Origin: Azospirillum ramasamyi | Lineage (GTDB): Bacteria > Pseudomonadota > Alphaproteobacteria > Azospirillales > Azospirillaceae | Assembly: GCF_003233655.1 (NCBI RefSeq) | Contig: NZ_CP029831.1 | Coordinates: 1 to 64,000, forward strand | Reading direction: 5' to 3' | Length of the DNA stretch: 64,000 nucleotides | Part shown: positions 16,246 to 27,658 of the stretch, in pieces | Layout of the letters: each line of letters begins with the position of its first letter | How positions within the stretch are numbered: position 1 is the stretch's first letter | Made by a program: the position numbers and the translations under genes | The notes under the pieces: generated by a model | What the model was told of the DNA's origin: nothing | What the model saw: the letters and a program-made list of their open reading frames with translations, nothing else | Databases searched by the model: none

Positions 16246-18918
16246 TCACTGCTCCTGCACGGATCGTGCTTCTATCGCAAGCGCGAAGTTATCAGTAGCA
16301 ACTCGCCGTGGAAAGCGAATGGTGAAGCGCACGCCCTGGCCGGGTCCACTCTCGACCGCGACCTTTCCGCCCAACCTGTTCGCCACGAGATTGTAGACGA
16401 TGTGCAGCCCAAGCCCGGTGCTGCCGGTGCCGCGGCGGGTGGTGAAGAACGGATCGAACACCCGTCCCAGATCGGCCGGCGGAATGCCCCTGCCGTCATC
16501 GGTATAGACCAGCTCCACCAGTTCCGGGCCGGGCGCGCCGGCAGCGATCAGAAGATGCCCCTGCTGCCCGTCCCGATAGCCATGGATGAGGGAATTCATC
16601 ACGAGATTGGTCAGGATCTGAGCCAGGGCGCCGGGATAGCCGTCGATCTCGATGCCGTCGGGACACTCGACACGCAGGCTGTGCCCGGTGCGGCGCCAGG
16701 ACGGGCTGAGGCTGGTCGCCAGATCCTCCAGATAGGGCCTCAAGGCGAAGCGCCGCCCTTCGCCGCTGGTCTGGTCGGTGGCGACCTGCTTGAAGCTCTG
16801 CACCAGTTCGCCGGCCTGACGCAGGTTCAGCACCATCAGCCTTGCCAATTCCTCCGCCGTTTCCTGGAAATCGGCGAAGTCGCAGCGGCGCAGGTTTCCC
16901 TCCTGGGCCAGCCGTCCGATCGAGTCCAGCCGATCCTGCAGATGGGTGGCCCCCATCAGGGCGTTGCCGAGCGGCGTGTTGATCTCATGCGCCATGCCGG
17001 CGACCAGGCCGCCGAGAGAGGCCATCTTCTCCGCCTGGATCAGATCGGCCTGGGTGCGGCGCAGATCCTCCAAAGCACGGTCGGCACGCTCCTTCGCCTC
17101 GCGGGCCGCCTGCTCCCGCAGACCGATTTCTCGGATGAAGAAGTCGGCGGCGCGCGCCATCGCGCCGAATTCGTCCTGACGGCGCGTGTCGCCGATCGGG
17201 CCGGCCAGCGGATCCTCGGCCAGCCGGGTCATTTGCCGCTGCAGCCGCAGGACCGGCCTGCTGATGGACCGCGCGACAAGGACCGCCGCGCCACCGCCCA
17301 GCAGCAGGCCGATGGTGGCCCCGATGATCAGGATCCGGGTCAGCAGCTCGCCGATGCGCGCCGCTTCGTCGCGGAAAGTCTCGTCCAGCTGGCGGGCGGT
17401 CTCCACCAGGGCGCCGGCATCGCGATCCATGGTGAACAGCAGCTGGTTCAGCCGGCGCAGGCCCTCCGCGGTCCGTCCGAGGCTGTCGCGCCAACTGCGG
17501 ATGGCCGACAGCACCTCGTCCTGCAGCAGCGGCGACATGGGAATCCCGCGGACGGTTTCCAGCAACGTGCCGGCATCGTCGACGATGCGGTCGGCTTCCT
17601 CCACGTCGCGCATCGCCACGGCGTCGGCGGCCCGCCGCCCCAGGCGCAGGGCGACGATGGCGACATTCTGGGTTTCCTGCTCGGTATCGTTGGCCTGGAT
17701 GGCGTAGGCGATCAGTTGCACCACCTCTTCCTGAAGTGCGGTGTAACCGGTCGCCTTCACCATCAGGATGCGGGCGGTCAGCGCCTCGATGGCCGATGCG
17801 GCTTCGGCACTGGCATACTGTGCATCGGCAAGCCGCCGCTGCGTGGCGATGGAACGCGCCTGCACCTGCTGCAACTCCTCCAGTGCCGGACGGACCGACG
17901 GCAGGAGACTGGACAGGGAGGTCACGTCAGGCTGCCGGTCGAGGGTGCCGGTCAGGACCAGCGCCCGCACCGCCGGCAGGGTCCGGTTGACCTGCTCCGC
18001 CAGCATCCGTTCCCCTGGGCCGGCGCCCGGCCTGCGGTATTCGGCGAAGCCGGCCGCCTGGACCGCCGTTTCGAACCGGTTCAACGCCGCGTCGCGCTCC
18101 GCCCGCGTTTCGTGAAGCGCCTGCACGGCGGATTGCAGGTCGGCGACCGCCGCGGCATAGCGACCGGCGGTTTCCGTCGCCGGATAGCGGCTGGCCAGCG
18201 GATCGGTGCGGCGCAGCGCCGCCTGGAGCCGGTCGGCGGTGGCGGTCAGCTTGTCGGTGGCGATGCGGAAATCCGCGGCGGTCAGTGGCCGCCCGGTCCC
18301 GAAGACTCCGACGCCGAAGGCCAGAGCCGCGACATGCTGCGCCTCCGCCCGTTGCAGCGCCAGCATCGCCTCGCGCAGTTCATGGGCCCCGTCGACCACG
18401 TCGCGGCTGTCGCGCAGGCGCTGGTCCGCTTCCGTCAGCGAACCGAGCGAATCCACATTGGCGGCATGCTGGCGCTTTCGGGCGCGATCGGTCAGCGCCA
18501 TCAGGCTGGCGGCATGCCGGCCCATGTCGGCGACGGCCGCGTCGTTGGCGCCCGCCACCTCGATGAAGGCGCGCATCTGGCCGACGTAGCGCTTCAGAAC
18601 CGCGGTGGCGCGTTCGACTTCGGGCCGGTGGGTGGCGGCCGATCCCGATTTGCCCAACTGCCGCAGTTCGGCACCCGCCGAGGCCGACAAGGCTTCGAAC
18701 CGGGCGACACGGCCGGCACGGTCGGCGGGCGCGACCTGGAGATAATCGATCCGCGCCGCCGTCGCCGCCAGTACGTCGCGATAGACGGAACCGGCAAGCA
18801 CCGCCGCCTCGTAAACCTTCTCGCTGCGGTCAAGCAGCAGCCCGCCGGTGAGGGCGATCACCGCGCCCACCGCCACCGGCACGCCCCCTACCATCGCGAT
18901 ACGCGACCGAATCCTCAT
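16246..18918 (-). CDS. Large membrane sensor histidine kinase
   Basis: 890-aa inner-membrane kinase. TM1 at ~8-29, a long mostly helical extracytoplasmic region of ~490 residues, TM2 at ~525-551, HAMP, a coiled coil, then the DHp domain with phospho-acceptor His in GMAHEINTPLG (~644) and the HATPase with N-box NLVMNSLIHG, G1 DDGRGI, F-box FDPFFTTR and G2 TGSTGLGL. The arrangement resembles TorS-type sensors that read a periplasmic binding protein, and the next gene encodes one. There is no fused receiver domain, unlike TorS. ATG 18918 (MRIRSRIAM) precedes TM1 and is preferred to the ORF start at 19014, though its Shine-Dalgarno sequence is weak. Confidence 0.87.
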   Translation of the reverse strand: MRIRSRIAMVGGVPVAVGAVIALTGGLLLDRSEKVYEAAVLAGSVYRDVLAATAARIDYLQVAPADRAGRVARFEALSASAGAELRQLGKSGSAATHRPEVERATAVLKRYVGQMRAFIEVAGANDAAVADMGRHAASLMALTDRARKRQHAANVDSLGSLTEADQRLRDSRDVVDGAHELREAMLALQRAEAQHVAALAFGVGVFGTGRPLTAADFRIATDKLTATADRLQAALRRTDPLASRYPATETAGRYAAAVADLQSAVQALHETRAERDAALNRFETAVQAAGFAEYRRPGAGPGERMLAEQVNRTLPAVRALVLTGTLDRQPDVTSLSSLLPSVRPALEELQQVQARSIATQRRLADAQYASAEAASAIEALTARILMVKATGYTALQEEVVQLIAYAIQANDTEQETQNVAIVALRLGRRAADAVAMRDVEEADRIVDDAGTLLETVRGIPMSPLLQDEVLSAIRSWRDSLGRTAEGLRRLNQLLFTMDRDAGALVETARQLDETFRDEAARIGELLTRILIIGATIGLLLGGGAAVLVARSISRPVLRLQRQMTRLAEDPLAGPIGDTRRQDEFGAMARAADFFIREIGLREQAAREAKERADRALEDLRRTQADLIQAEKMASLGGLVAGMAHEINTPLGNALMGATHLQDRLDSIGRLAQEGNLRRCDFADFQETAEELARLMVLNLRQAGELVQSFKQVATDQTSGEGRRFALRPYLEDLATSLSPSWRRTGHSLRVECPDGIEIDGYPGALAQILTNLVMNSLIHGYRDGQQGHLLIAAGAPGPELVELVYTDDGRGIPPADLGRVFDPFFTTRRGTGSTGLGLHIVYNLVANRLGGKVAVESGPGQGVRFTIRFPRRVATDNFALAIEARSVQEQ

Positions 18919-19126
18919 GCGCGCCCCGCCGCGGCCGTCCGCGCGCAGGCTGTCCCGGCGGAAAGCCGGGGAAAGGAAGAGGATGACCGGCGGTCCGCCA
19001 CGAACGCTCCGCACACAGGATCACTGGTGCCATATCAGAGCAACAGGCGGGGGCAAAGGAGTAATGACAACCGGAAGAGTGGAGTACCACGGGCGGGCCG
19101 CCGTCGCGCCCGCCCGTGGCCCCGCA

Positions 19127-19843
19127 TCAGCAGGGATGGTTCTCCCCGCGCCGCACGCAGGTGATCTGCCCCATGATCGAGATGGCGATTTCGGCCGGGG
19201 TGACCGCCCCGATGGACAGGCCGACCGGACCACGGATCCGCTTGACCTCGGCCTCGCTCAGCCCTTCGTCGCGCAGGCGGTCCAGGCGCAGCGCGTGGGT
19301 GCGCTTGCTGCCCAGCGCGCCGACATAGAAGGCGGGGGAGCGCAGGGCGGCGATCAGCGCCGGATCGTCCAGCTTCGGGTCATGGGTCAGGGTCACGATC
19401 GCGGTGCGGGCATCGGGCTTCAACTCCGCCAGGGCCTCGTCCGGCCACAGGTGGTTCAGCTTGATGCCGGGGAAGCGCGCTTCGGTCGCGAAGGCGCCGC
19501 GCGGATCGATCACCGTCACGTCGTAGCCGGTCAGCGCCGCCGCCGGGGCCAGCGCCTGGGCGATATGCACGGCGCCGACGATCAGCACCCGCATGGCCGG
19601 ATTGTGGACATGCACGAACAGGCGGAAGCCGTCCTCGTCCTGCGGATCGACCAGCAGGCCGGAACGGTCCTGGCGGATGCGCCGGCGCACCTCGTCCAGC
19701 AGGTCGGGCTCAAGTCCGAATCCGCCATGGATGGTGTCTTCGAGAACAAGGCTCTGCAGACCGCTGTTGAGGTCCGTCACCAGGGCGACCGGGATCGCGG
19801 CGGCCTTCGCCGCAAGCAGCCGGTCCAGAATATCGCGTTTCAT
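19127..19843 (-). CDS. XdhC-type accessory protein, Rossmann half
   Basis: 238-aa protein matching the C-terminal XdhC Rossmann domain (VLIVGAVHIAQALAP, VTVIDPRGAFATE, TLTHDPKLDDPAL, YVGALGSKRTHALR, GPVGLSIGAVTPAEIAISI). XdhC/CoxI/CoxF proteins bind and insert the molybdenum cofactor into xanthine-dehydrogenase-family enzymes and support its sulfuration. The N-terminal ~80 residues before the Rossmann part are linker-like. It overlaps the preceding XdhC-N gene by 4 nt (ATGA) and is the last gene of the cox operon. Confidence 0.85.
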   Translation of the reverse strand: MKRDILDRLLAAKAAAIPVALVTDLNSGLQSLVLEDTIHGGFGLEPDLLDEVRRRIRQDRSGLLVDPQDEDGFRLFVHVHNPAMRVLIVGAVHIAQALAPAAALTGYDVTVIDPRGAFATEARFPGIKLNHLWPDEALAELKPDARTAIVTLTHDPKLDDPALIAALRSPAFYVGALGSKRTHALRLDRLRDEGLSEAEVKRIRGPVGLSIGAVTPAEIAISIMGQITCVRRGENHPC

Positions 19844-20169
19844 TCCACGGCCTCGACATAGACCTGTACCTGCCCGCCGCAGGCCAGCCCGACTTCCCAG
19901 GCCATTTCGTTGGTGATGCCGAAGGACAGCAGGCGCGGTTCGCCGTCCTCCATCGTCTTGGCCGCCTCATGCGCGACCGCTCCCTCGATGCAGCCGCCGG
20001 ACACGGAACCGGCCATGGAACCGCTTTCGTCGACGGCCATCTGGCTGCCGACCGGGCGCGGCGATGAGCCCCAGGTCGATACGACGGTCGCCAGGGCCAC
20101 CTTGCGGCCGGCGGCGCGCCATGCGGCAGCCTGCTCCACGATGTTGTCCGCCATCAGGGTGTCGCTCAT
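19840..20169 (-). CDS. XdhC-type accessory protein, N-terminal half
   Basis: 109-aa XdhC_CoxI domain: ALATVVSTWGSSPRPVGSQM and GSVSGGCIEGAV are the family signatures, with the conserved Cys in GGCIEG. In many relatives this domain is fused to the Rossmann half encoded by the next gene. Here the halves are separate ORFs with an ATGA overlap, so they are probably translated together and associate. It starts 4 nt inside the coxE end. The role is molybdenum-cofactor handling for CoxL. Confidence 0.85.
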   Translation of the reverse strand: MSDTLMADNIVEQAAAWRAAGRKVALATVVSTWGSSPRPVGSQMAVDESGSMAGSVSGGCIEGAVAHEAAKTMEDGEPRLLSFGITNEMAWEVGLACGGQVQVYVEAVE

Positions 20170-21383
20170 CCCGCCGCCTCCTTCAACCAGCGGCGCAAGC
20201 CCGGGCTACGTCGCGGACCGTCGGTCGACAGGGCGCCGGCCAGATCCGCGAGGCTGTTCAGGCTGTGGGCCGCACGAAAATCGTCCACATGAGGCAGCAG
20301 CGCCCGGATGCCCGAGGATTTCGGCGCGAAGCCTTCCCAGCGCAACAAAGGATTCAGCCAGACGAGCCGCCGACAGCTTTTGTGCAACCGATCGGCCTCC
20401 GCCGCAAGCCCTTCCCCTGCATCCCTGTCCAGCCCGTCGGTAATGAGCAGCACCACCGCGCCCTGGCCCAGCACCCGCCGCGCCCATGTCCGGTTGAAGG
20501 CGTGCAGTGCAGTGCCGATCCGCGTTCCGCCCGACCAGTCGGCGACCGCGCCCGACACGGCGTCGAGTGCCACGTCGACATCCTTGTGCCGCAGATGGCG
20601 GGTGATGTTGGTCAGACGGGTGCCGAAGACGAAGCTGTACACGCGGTCACGGTCGTTGGTGACCGCATGCATGAAATGCAGCAGCATCCGTGAATAGCGG
20701 GTCATCGAGCCGGAAATGTCGCACAGAACCACCAGCGGCGGCGGCCGGGTGCGGCGGCGCTTGCGTGCAAGGTCCGACAGATCGCCGCCGGTGCGCAGCA
20801 TTCGCCGCAAGGTGGCGCGCGGATCGACGCGCGGTCCCATCGGGTCGGGGCGGTGGCGCCGGGTGGTGAACTCCGCCAGCGGCAGGGCGAGACGGGTCAG
20901 CAGGCGCTTGGCCTGCGCCATCTCCTCCCCCGTCATCTTCTCGAAATCCTTGTCCTGCAGCCGTTCGGCGGCGGAAACGGTGAAGGAGGCGTCGAGTTCG
21001 ATCTCGGTCTTGTCCGGCTCCTCCTGCTCGGCGCCGCTGCCGTGCAGCGCCTCGGCGAGGCGCTGGGACATTTCCTGCCGGTCGCTCGCGGCCTCGGTCC
21101 GCACCTTCGGCAGCATCAGCGACATCATCCGCTTCAGGATGTCGGGGTTGCGCCAGAAGACGTGAAAGGCCTGATCGAACAGCTCGCTCTGGTCGTGGCG
21201 GTTCACGAAGACGGCATGCATCGCCCAATAGAAATCGGTGCGGTTGGACAGCCCGACCGCCTCAACCGCCTCGACCGCCTGCAGCACCTTGCCCGGCCCG
21301 ACCGGCAGGCCGGCGGCGCGCAGCGCACGGGCGAAATGCATCAAATTGAGGGTGAGGCGGCCGGCAGGCGCGTCGTCCGTCAT
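20166..21383 (-). CDS. coxE: CoxE-like von Willebrand factor A domain protein
   Basis: 405-aa cytoplasmic protein. The N-terminal half is CoxE-specific (LMHFARALRAAGLPVGPGKVLQAVEAV); the C-terminal half is a VWA domain with metal-ion-dependent adhesion site DISGSMTRYS and DGLDRDAGEG. In Oligotropha, CoxE works with the MoxR ATPase CoxD in assembling the Mo-Cu centre of CO dehydrogenase. It begins 7 nt after coxD and overlaps the XdhC-N gene by 4 nt. Confidence 0.87.
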   Translation of the reverse strand: MTDDAPAGRLTLNLMHFARALRAAGLPVGPGKVLQAVEAVEAVGLSNRTDFYWAMHAVFVNRHDQSELFDQAFHVFWRNPDILKRMMSLMLPKVRTEAASDRQEMSQRLAEALHGSGAEQEEPDKTEIELDASFTVSAAERLQDKDFEKMTGEEMAQAKRLLTRLALPLAEFTTRRHRPDPMGPRVDPRATLRRMLRTGGDLSDLARKRRRTRPPPLVVLCDISGSMTRYSRMLLHFMHAVTNDRDRVYSFVFGTRLTNITRHLRHKDVDVALDAVSGAVADWSGGTRIGTALHAFNRTWARRVLGQGAVVLLITDGLDRDAGEGLAAEADRLHKSCRRLVWLNPLLRWEGFAPKSSGIRALLPHVDDFRAAHSLNSLADLAGALSTDGPRRSPGLRRWLKEAAG

Positions 21384-21390
21384 CGCTGCC

Positions 21391-22314
21391 TCACCTTGCG
21401 GTGGTGGCGGCCAGCTCGGTCTTGACCTGGGTCAGGATGCGCGCCGCCTCGCTGCCCTGGATGCGGGCGATGTCGTCCTGATACTTCAGCAGCGTGCCCA
21501 GCGTGTCGTTGATGACGGAGGGCTCCAGCTCCAGCTGGTTCAACTCGACCAGCGCCTGCGCCCAATCGAGCGTTTCCGCCACCCCCGGCGCCTTGTAGAG
21601 GTCCATGCCGCGCAGGGTCTGGACGAAACCGACCACCTGCGCCGCCAGCCGCGCGTCGGCCTGCGGCGCCTTGACCGCCAGGATCTCCCGCTCGCGCGCG
21701 GCGCCGGGATAATCGACCCAGTGGTAGAAGCAGCGCCGCTTCAGCGCGTCGTGGATCTCGCGCGTGCGGTTGGAGGTCAGGATGACGACGGGCGGTTCCG
21801 GCGCATGGACGGTGCCGAATTCCGGGATAGAGACCTGATAGTCGGACAGGATCTCCAGCAGATAGGCTTCGAACGGCTCGTCGGTGCGGTCCAGCTCGTC
21901 GATCAGCAGCACCGGCGGCCCGGCGAGGTCCGGCTCCAGCGCCTGGAGAAGCGGGCGCTTGACCAGGAAGCGTTCGGAAAACAGGTCGGAGGCCAATGAT
22001 TCTCGATCCTGCCCGCCCGACGCCTCGGCCAGCCGGATTTCCATCATCTGCCGGGCATAGTTCCACTCATAGACCGCGGACGAGGCGTCCAACCCCTCAT
22101 AGCATTGCAGCCGCAGCAGCTTGCGGCCGAGCGTCGCCGACAGGACCTTGGCGATCTCCGTCTTGCCGACGCCGGCCTCGCCCTCCAGGAACAGCGGGCG
22201 CTTCAGCTTCAACGCCAGGAACAGCGCGGTCGCCAGCGAGCGGTCCGCGACGTAGTTGCCGCGGGTGAGAAGCGCCAGCGTGTCGTCGACGGAGTTGGGG
22301 AGGGGGGTGGTCAT
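21391..22314 (-). CDS. coxD: CoxD-like MoxR-family AAA+ ATPase
   Basis: 307-aa AAA+ chaperone. Walker A is EGEAGVGKTEIAK, Walker B VLLIDELDR, and sensor 1 lies in VVILTSNRTREIHDALKRRC. CoxD-type ATPases remodel the apo-hydroxylase during maturation of its bimetallic centre, together with the VWA protein CoxE downstream. A 186-nt gap holding a large inverted repeat separates it from coxM, so the transcript may be processed or attenuated there. Confidence 0.88.
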   Translation of the reverse strand: MTTPLPNSVDDTLALLTRGNYVADRSLATALFLALKLKRPLFLEGEAGVGKTEIAKVLSATLGRKLLRLQCYEGLDASSAVYEWNYARQMMEIRLAEASGGQDRESLASDLFSERFLVKRPLLQALEPDLAGPPVLLIDELDRTDEPFEAYLLEILSDYQVSIPEFGTVHAPEPPVVILTSNRTREIHDALKRRCFYHWVDYPGAAREREILAVKAPQADARLAAQVVGFVQTLRGMDLYKAPGVAETLDWAQALVELNQLELEPSVINDTLGTLLKYQDDIARIQGSEAARILTQVKTELAATTAR

Positions 22315-22342
22315 GAAGGGCCTTGGAGATGGTCGATAAATG

Positions 22343-22494
22343 CCCTCTCCCGCCCCGGGAGAGGGAGGGGACCCACCGAAGGTGGGGAGGGTGAGGGGGA
22401 TCCAGCAAACCGGAAGCGCATGGTTTTAGCACTGCCCCTCACCCTTACCTCCGCTTCGCGGCGGGCTCCTTCCCTCTCCCGGGGCGGGAGAGGG
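22343..22494. repeat. REP-like inverted doublet in the coxM-coxD gap
   Basis: Two ~58-nt arms face each other. The left arm holds CCCTCTCCCGCCCCGGGAG (from 22343) and continues with a GGTGGGGAGGGTGAGGGG stretch. The right arm (22435-22494) holds its reverse complement ending CTCTCCCGGGGCGGGAGAG (22474-22492). A 19-nt copy of the core recurs at 55237-55255. The size, GC content, intergenic position and inverted pairing resemble REP/BIME elements. It lies inside the cox operon, so it would form a strong hairpin in the transcript. Confidence 0.7.
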
Positions 22495-22500
22495 GGTAAA

Positions 22501-23304
22501 TCACCCTGCCGCTTCGACCGCGCGCTTCGCCATCACGGTGACGAGGTGGGCGCGGTAATCGGCGCTGGCGTGGATGTCGGCGTTCAGGCCGTCTGCTTCC
22601 ACCGACAGGCCGTTCAGGGCTTCCGCCCGGAAGTCGGCGGCGAGCGCCGTCTCGAACGCCTCGGCGCGGAAGACCGAGCCGGCGGCGCCGGTCACCGCCA
22701 CCCGCACCTCCGCACCGAACCGGGCCACGAACACGCCGACGATGGCATAACGGCTGGCCGGGTTGCGGAACTTGGCGTAGGCCGCCTTGTCGGGGCGGGA
22801 GAAGCGCACCGACTTGACGATCTCGCCCGGCTCCAGCGCCGTCTCGAACATGCCGGTGAAGAAATCGTCGCCCGCAATGGTCCGGCGGTCGGTCGTCACT
22901 ACCGATTTCAGCGCCACCACCGCCGACGGATAGTCGGCCGACGGGTCGGCGTTGGCGATGGAGCCGCCGAGCGTGCCCATGTTGCGGACCTGCCGGTCGC
23001 CGATGCCCTCGGCGAGGCTGGCCAGCGCCGGGATCACCCGCTTGACCAGATCGGAATGGGCGACCTCGGCATGGCGGGTAAAGGCGCCGATCTCCAGCCC
23101 GCCGCCATCGCCCTGGGCAACCTCACGGATTCCCTTCAGCTCGGGAATCGCGCCGAGGTCGATCAGGTCGGTGGGACGGGCAAGGCGCTGCTTCAGCGTC
23201 GGCAGCAGGGTCTGGCCGCCGCCCAGCAGCTTGGCGTCCTCCGCCTGGATGGCGGCCGCCGCGTCGGCGAGCGATGTCGGCCGTTGGTACGTGAACGCGT
23301 ACAT
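22501..23304 (-). CDS. coxM: CoxM-like FAD-binding subunit of a molybdenum hydroxylase
   Basis: 267-aa flavoprotein subunit: the FAD loops are [17 protein letters not shown] near residue 32 and [21 protein letters not shown] near 115 (both trimmed), followed by the CO_deh_flav C-terminal domain. It passes electrons from the iron-sulfur subunit to the respiratory chain. It starts 28 nt after the CoxL stop. Gene order S-L-M on this strand is the order typical of form II complexes, whereas form I operons are M-S-L. Confidence 0.88.
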   Translation of the reverse strand: MYAFTYQRPTSLADAAAAIQAEDAKLLGGGQTLLPTLKQRLARPTDLIDLGAIPELKGIREVAQGDGGGLEIGAFTRHAEVAHSDLVKRVIPALASLAEGIGDRQVRNMGTLGGSIANADPSADYPSAVVALKSVVTTDRRTIAGDDFFTGMFETALEPGEIVKSVRFSRPDKAAYAKFRNPASRYAIVGVFVARFGAEVRVAVTGAAGSVFRAEAFETALAADFRAEALNGLSVEADGLNADIHASADYRAHLVTVMAKRAVEAAG

Positions 23305-23332
23305 TCTCTAGCCTCCTTCTTCTTCGGCCGTC

Positions 23333-25735
<2,403 letters not shown>

Positions 25736-25798
25736 CTCGTGTTTCCTCCCACAGGAACGCGTAAGATGCGGAAATAGCTGGGTCTGGGCTTTTCGCCC

Positions 25799-26299
<501 letters not shown>

Positions 26300-26646
26300 C
26301 GGTTTTCCTCCCGCTGGCTGAAGTCTGTCTTGCAGTCGTTTGGCGTGCAGTTTGGACTTGTTGCTGTCGCGTGACGCGCCTTGAGCCGGAGCGGTGGTGG
26401 TGCCTGCTTCGGCCGGCGGTCTTCCGCCACAAGGATAGGGGGCGACCGGCCGTCGAGGTCAAGGAGCCTGTGCATATCTTGGCCGAAAGAATGGTTCCTT
26501 CACCATCACACTATCGGATTGTACGTACTGGCGCGCAATTTTATGACGCGTTACATTTGCTTGGGACTGCCCGCACCCTTGCGGGTACACGAACAAATCA
26601 GCCCGGCACCGATCCGGGCGCAGCAACGATAATGGGGAGAGCCGTT
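26300..26646. promoter_or_regulatory. Divergent intergenic region between coxS and the TAXI gene
   Basis: 347 nt without a convincing gene. It must hold the promoters for the minus-strand cox operon and the plus-strand TAXI-TRAP operon. A small hairpin, CCCGCA pairing with TGCGGG across a short loop (about 26568-26584), lies 60-80 nt upstream of the TAXI start. No clear -35/-10 or -24/-12 pair was picked out by eye. Confidence 0.4.
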
Positions 26647-27621
26647 ATGAATCGCCCGTCCGTGAAACGTCATGTCCTGGCCCTGTGCACCGCCGCCGGC
26701 CTTGGACTTAGCCTGGGACTCGCCGCTCTGCCGGCCAAGGCGGAGACCTTCATCACCGTGCTGACCGGCGGCACCAGCGGCGTCTATTACCCGCTGGGCG
26801 TCGCCATGTCGAACGTGTACGGCAAGGCGCTGCCCGGAGCCAAGGTGACGGCGCAGGCGACCAAGGCGTCGGTGGAGAACCTGAACCTGCTGCAGGCCGG
26901 CCGCGGCGAAATCGGGTTCACGCTCGGCGACTCGCTGAGCGACGCCTGGAAGGGCAACGAGGAGGTCGGCTTCAAGCAGAAGCTGGAGAAGTTGCGCACC
27001 ATCGCCGCCATCTATCCCAACTACATCCAGGTGGTCGCCAGCAAGGACTCCGGGATCAAGACCCTGGCCGACCTGAAGGGCAAGCGGGTGTCGGTCGGCG
27101 CGCCGAAGTCGGGGACTGAACTGAACGCGCGGGCCATCTTCGGCGCCGCCGGGCTTACCTACAAGGACTTCGCCAAGACCGAGTATCTGCCCTTCGGCGA
27201 ATCGGTGGATCTGATCAAGAACCGCCAGTTGGACGCGACGCTGATCTCCGCCGGCCTCGGCGTGGCGGCGATCAAGGATCTGTCGGCCTCGCAGGAGATC
27301 ACCATCGTCAGCATTCCGGCCGATGTGGTGCAGAAGGTCGGCGACGCCGCCTACATCACCGAGACGATCCCGGCCGGCACCTATCCGGGCCAGAGCGAAC
27401 CGGTGCCGACCGCCGCGGTCCGCAACCTGCTGGTCAGCCATTCCGGCGTGTCGGACGACGCCGCCTATGCCATGACCAAGACGCTGTTCGAGAATCTCGA
27501 CGCTCTGGCCGCCGCCCATGTCGCCGCCAAGCAGATCAAGCTCGACCAGGCCGCCACCCAGTCGCCGGTGCCGCTGCATCCCGGCGCCGCCAAGTACTAC
27601 AAGGAAAAAGGGTTGATGTAA
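26647..27621 (+). CDS. TAXI-family TRAP transporter substrate-binding protein
   Basis: 324-aa periplasmic receptor. The signal peptide ends at PAKAE-TF. Mature motifs: TVLTGGTSGVYYPLGVAMSN, the family hallmark, then ATKASVENLNLLQAGRGEIGF and KRVSVGAPKSGTELNAR. TAXI proteins bind glutamate, 2-oxoglutarate or similar anions and pass them to a fused TRAP permease, which is the next gene. ATG 26647 with GGGGAGAG upstream is chosen; the ORF is open much further upstream but without family similarity. Confidence 0.9.
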   Translation: MNRPSVKRHVLALCTAAGLGLSLGLAALPAKAETFITVLTGGTSGVYYPLGVAMSNVYGKALPGAKVTAQATKASVENLNLLQAGRGEIGFTLGDSLSDAWKGNEEVGFKQKLEKLRTIAAIYPNYIQVVASKDSGIKTLADLKGKRVSVGAPKSGTELNARAIFGAAGLTYKDFAKTEYLPFGESVDLIKNRQLDATLISAGLGVAAIKDLSASQEITIVSIPADVVQKVGDAAYITETIPAGTYPGQSEPVPTAAVRNLLVSHSGVSDDAAYAMTKTLFENLDALAAAHVAAKQIKLDQAATQSPVPLHPGAAKYYKEKGLM

Positions 27622-27658
27622 GCAACGGAAAGGCGAAGGCCACGGAGAGCGCAGACTG

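Noticed and set aside
16147..19164. 1005-aa plus-strand open frame opposite the histidine kinase
   Set aside because: The opposite strand carries a kinase with every catalytic box; this frame has no recognisable domain and biased composition.
19127..20169. A single XdhC gene broken by a frameshift
   Set aside because: The two halves overlap by a clean ATGA, and the second has its own plausible start and linker; a natural split is more likely than a sequencing or mutational break.
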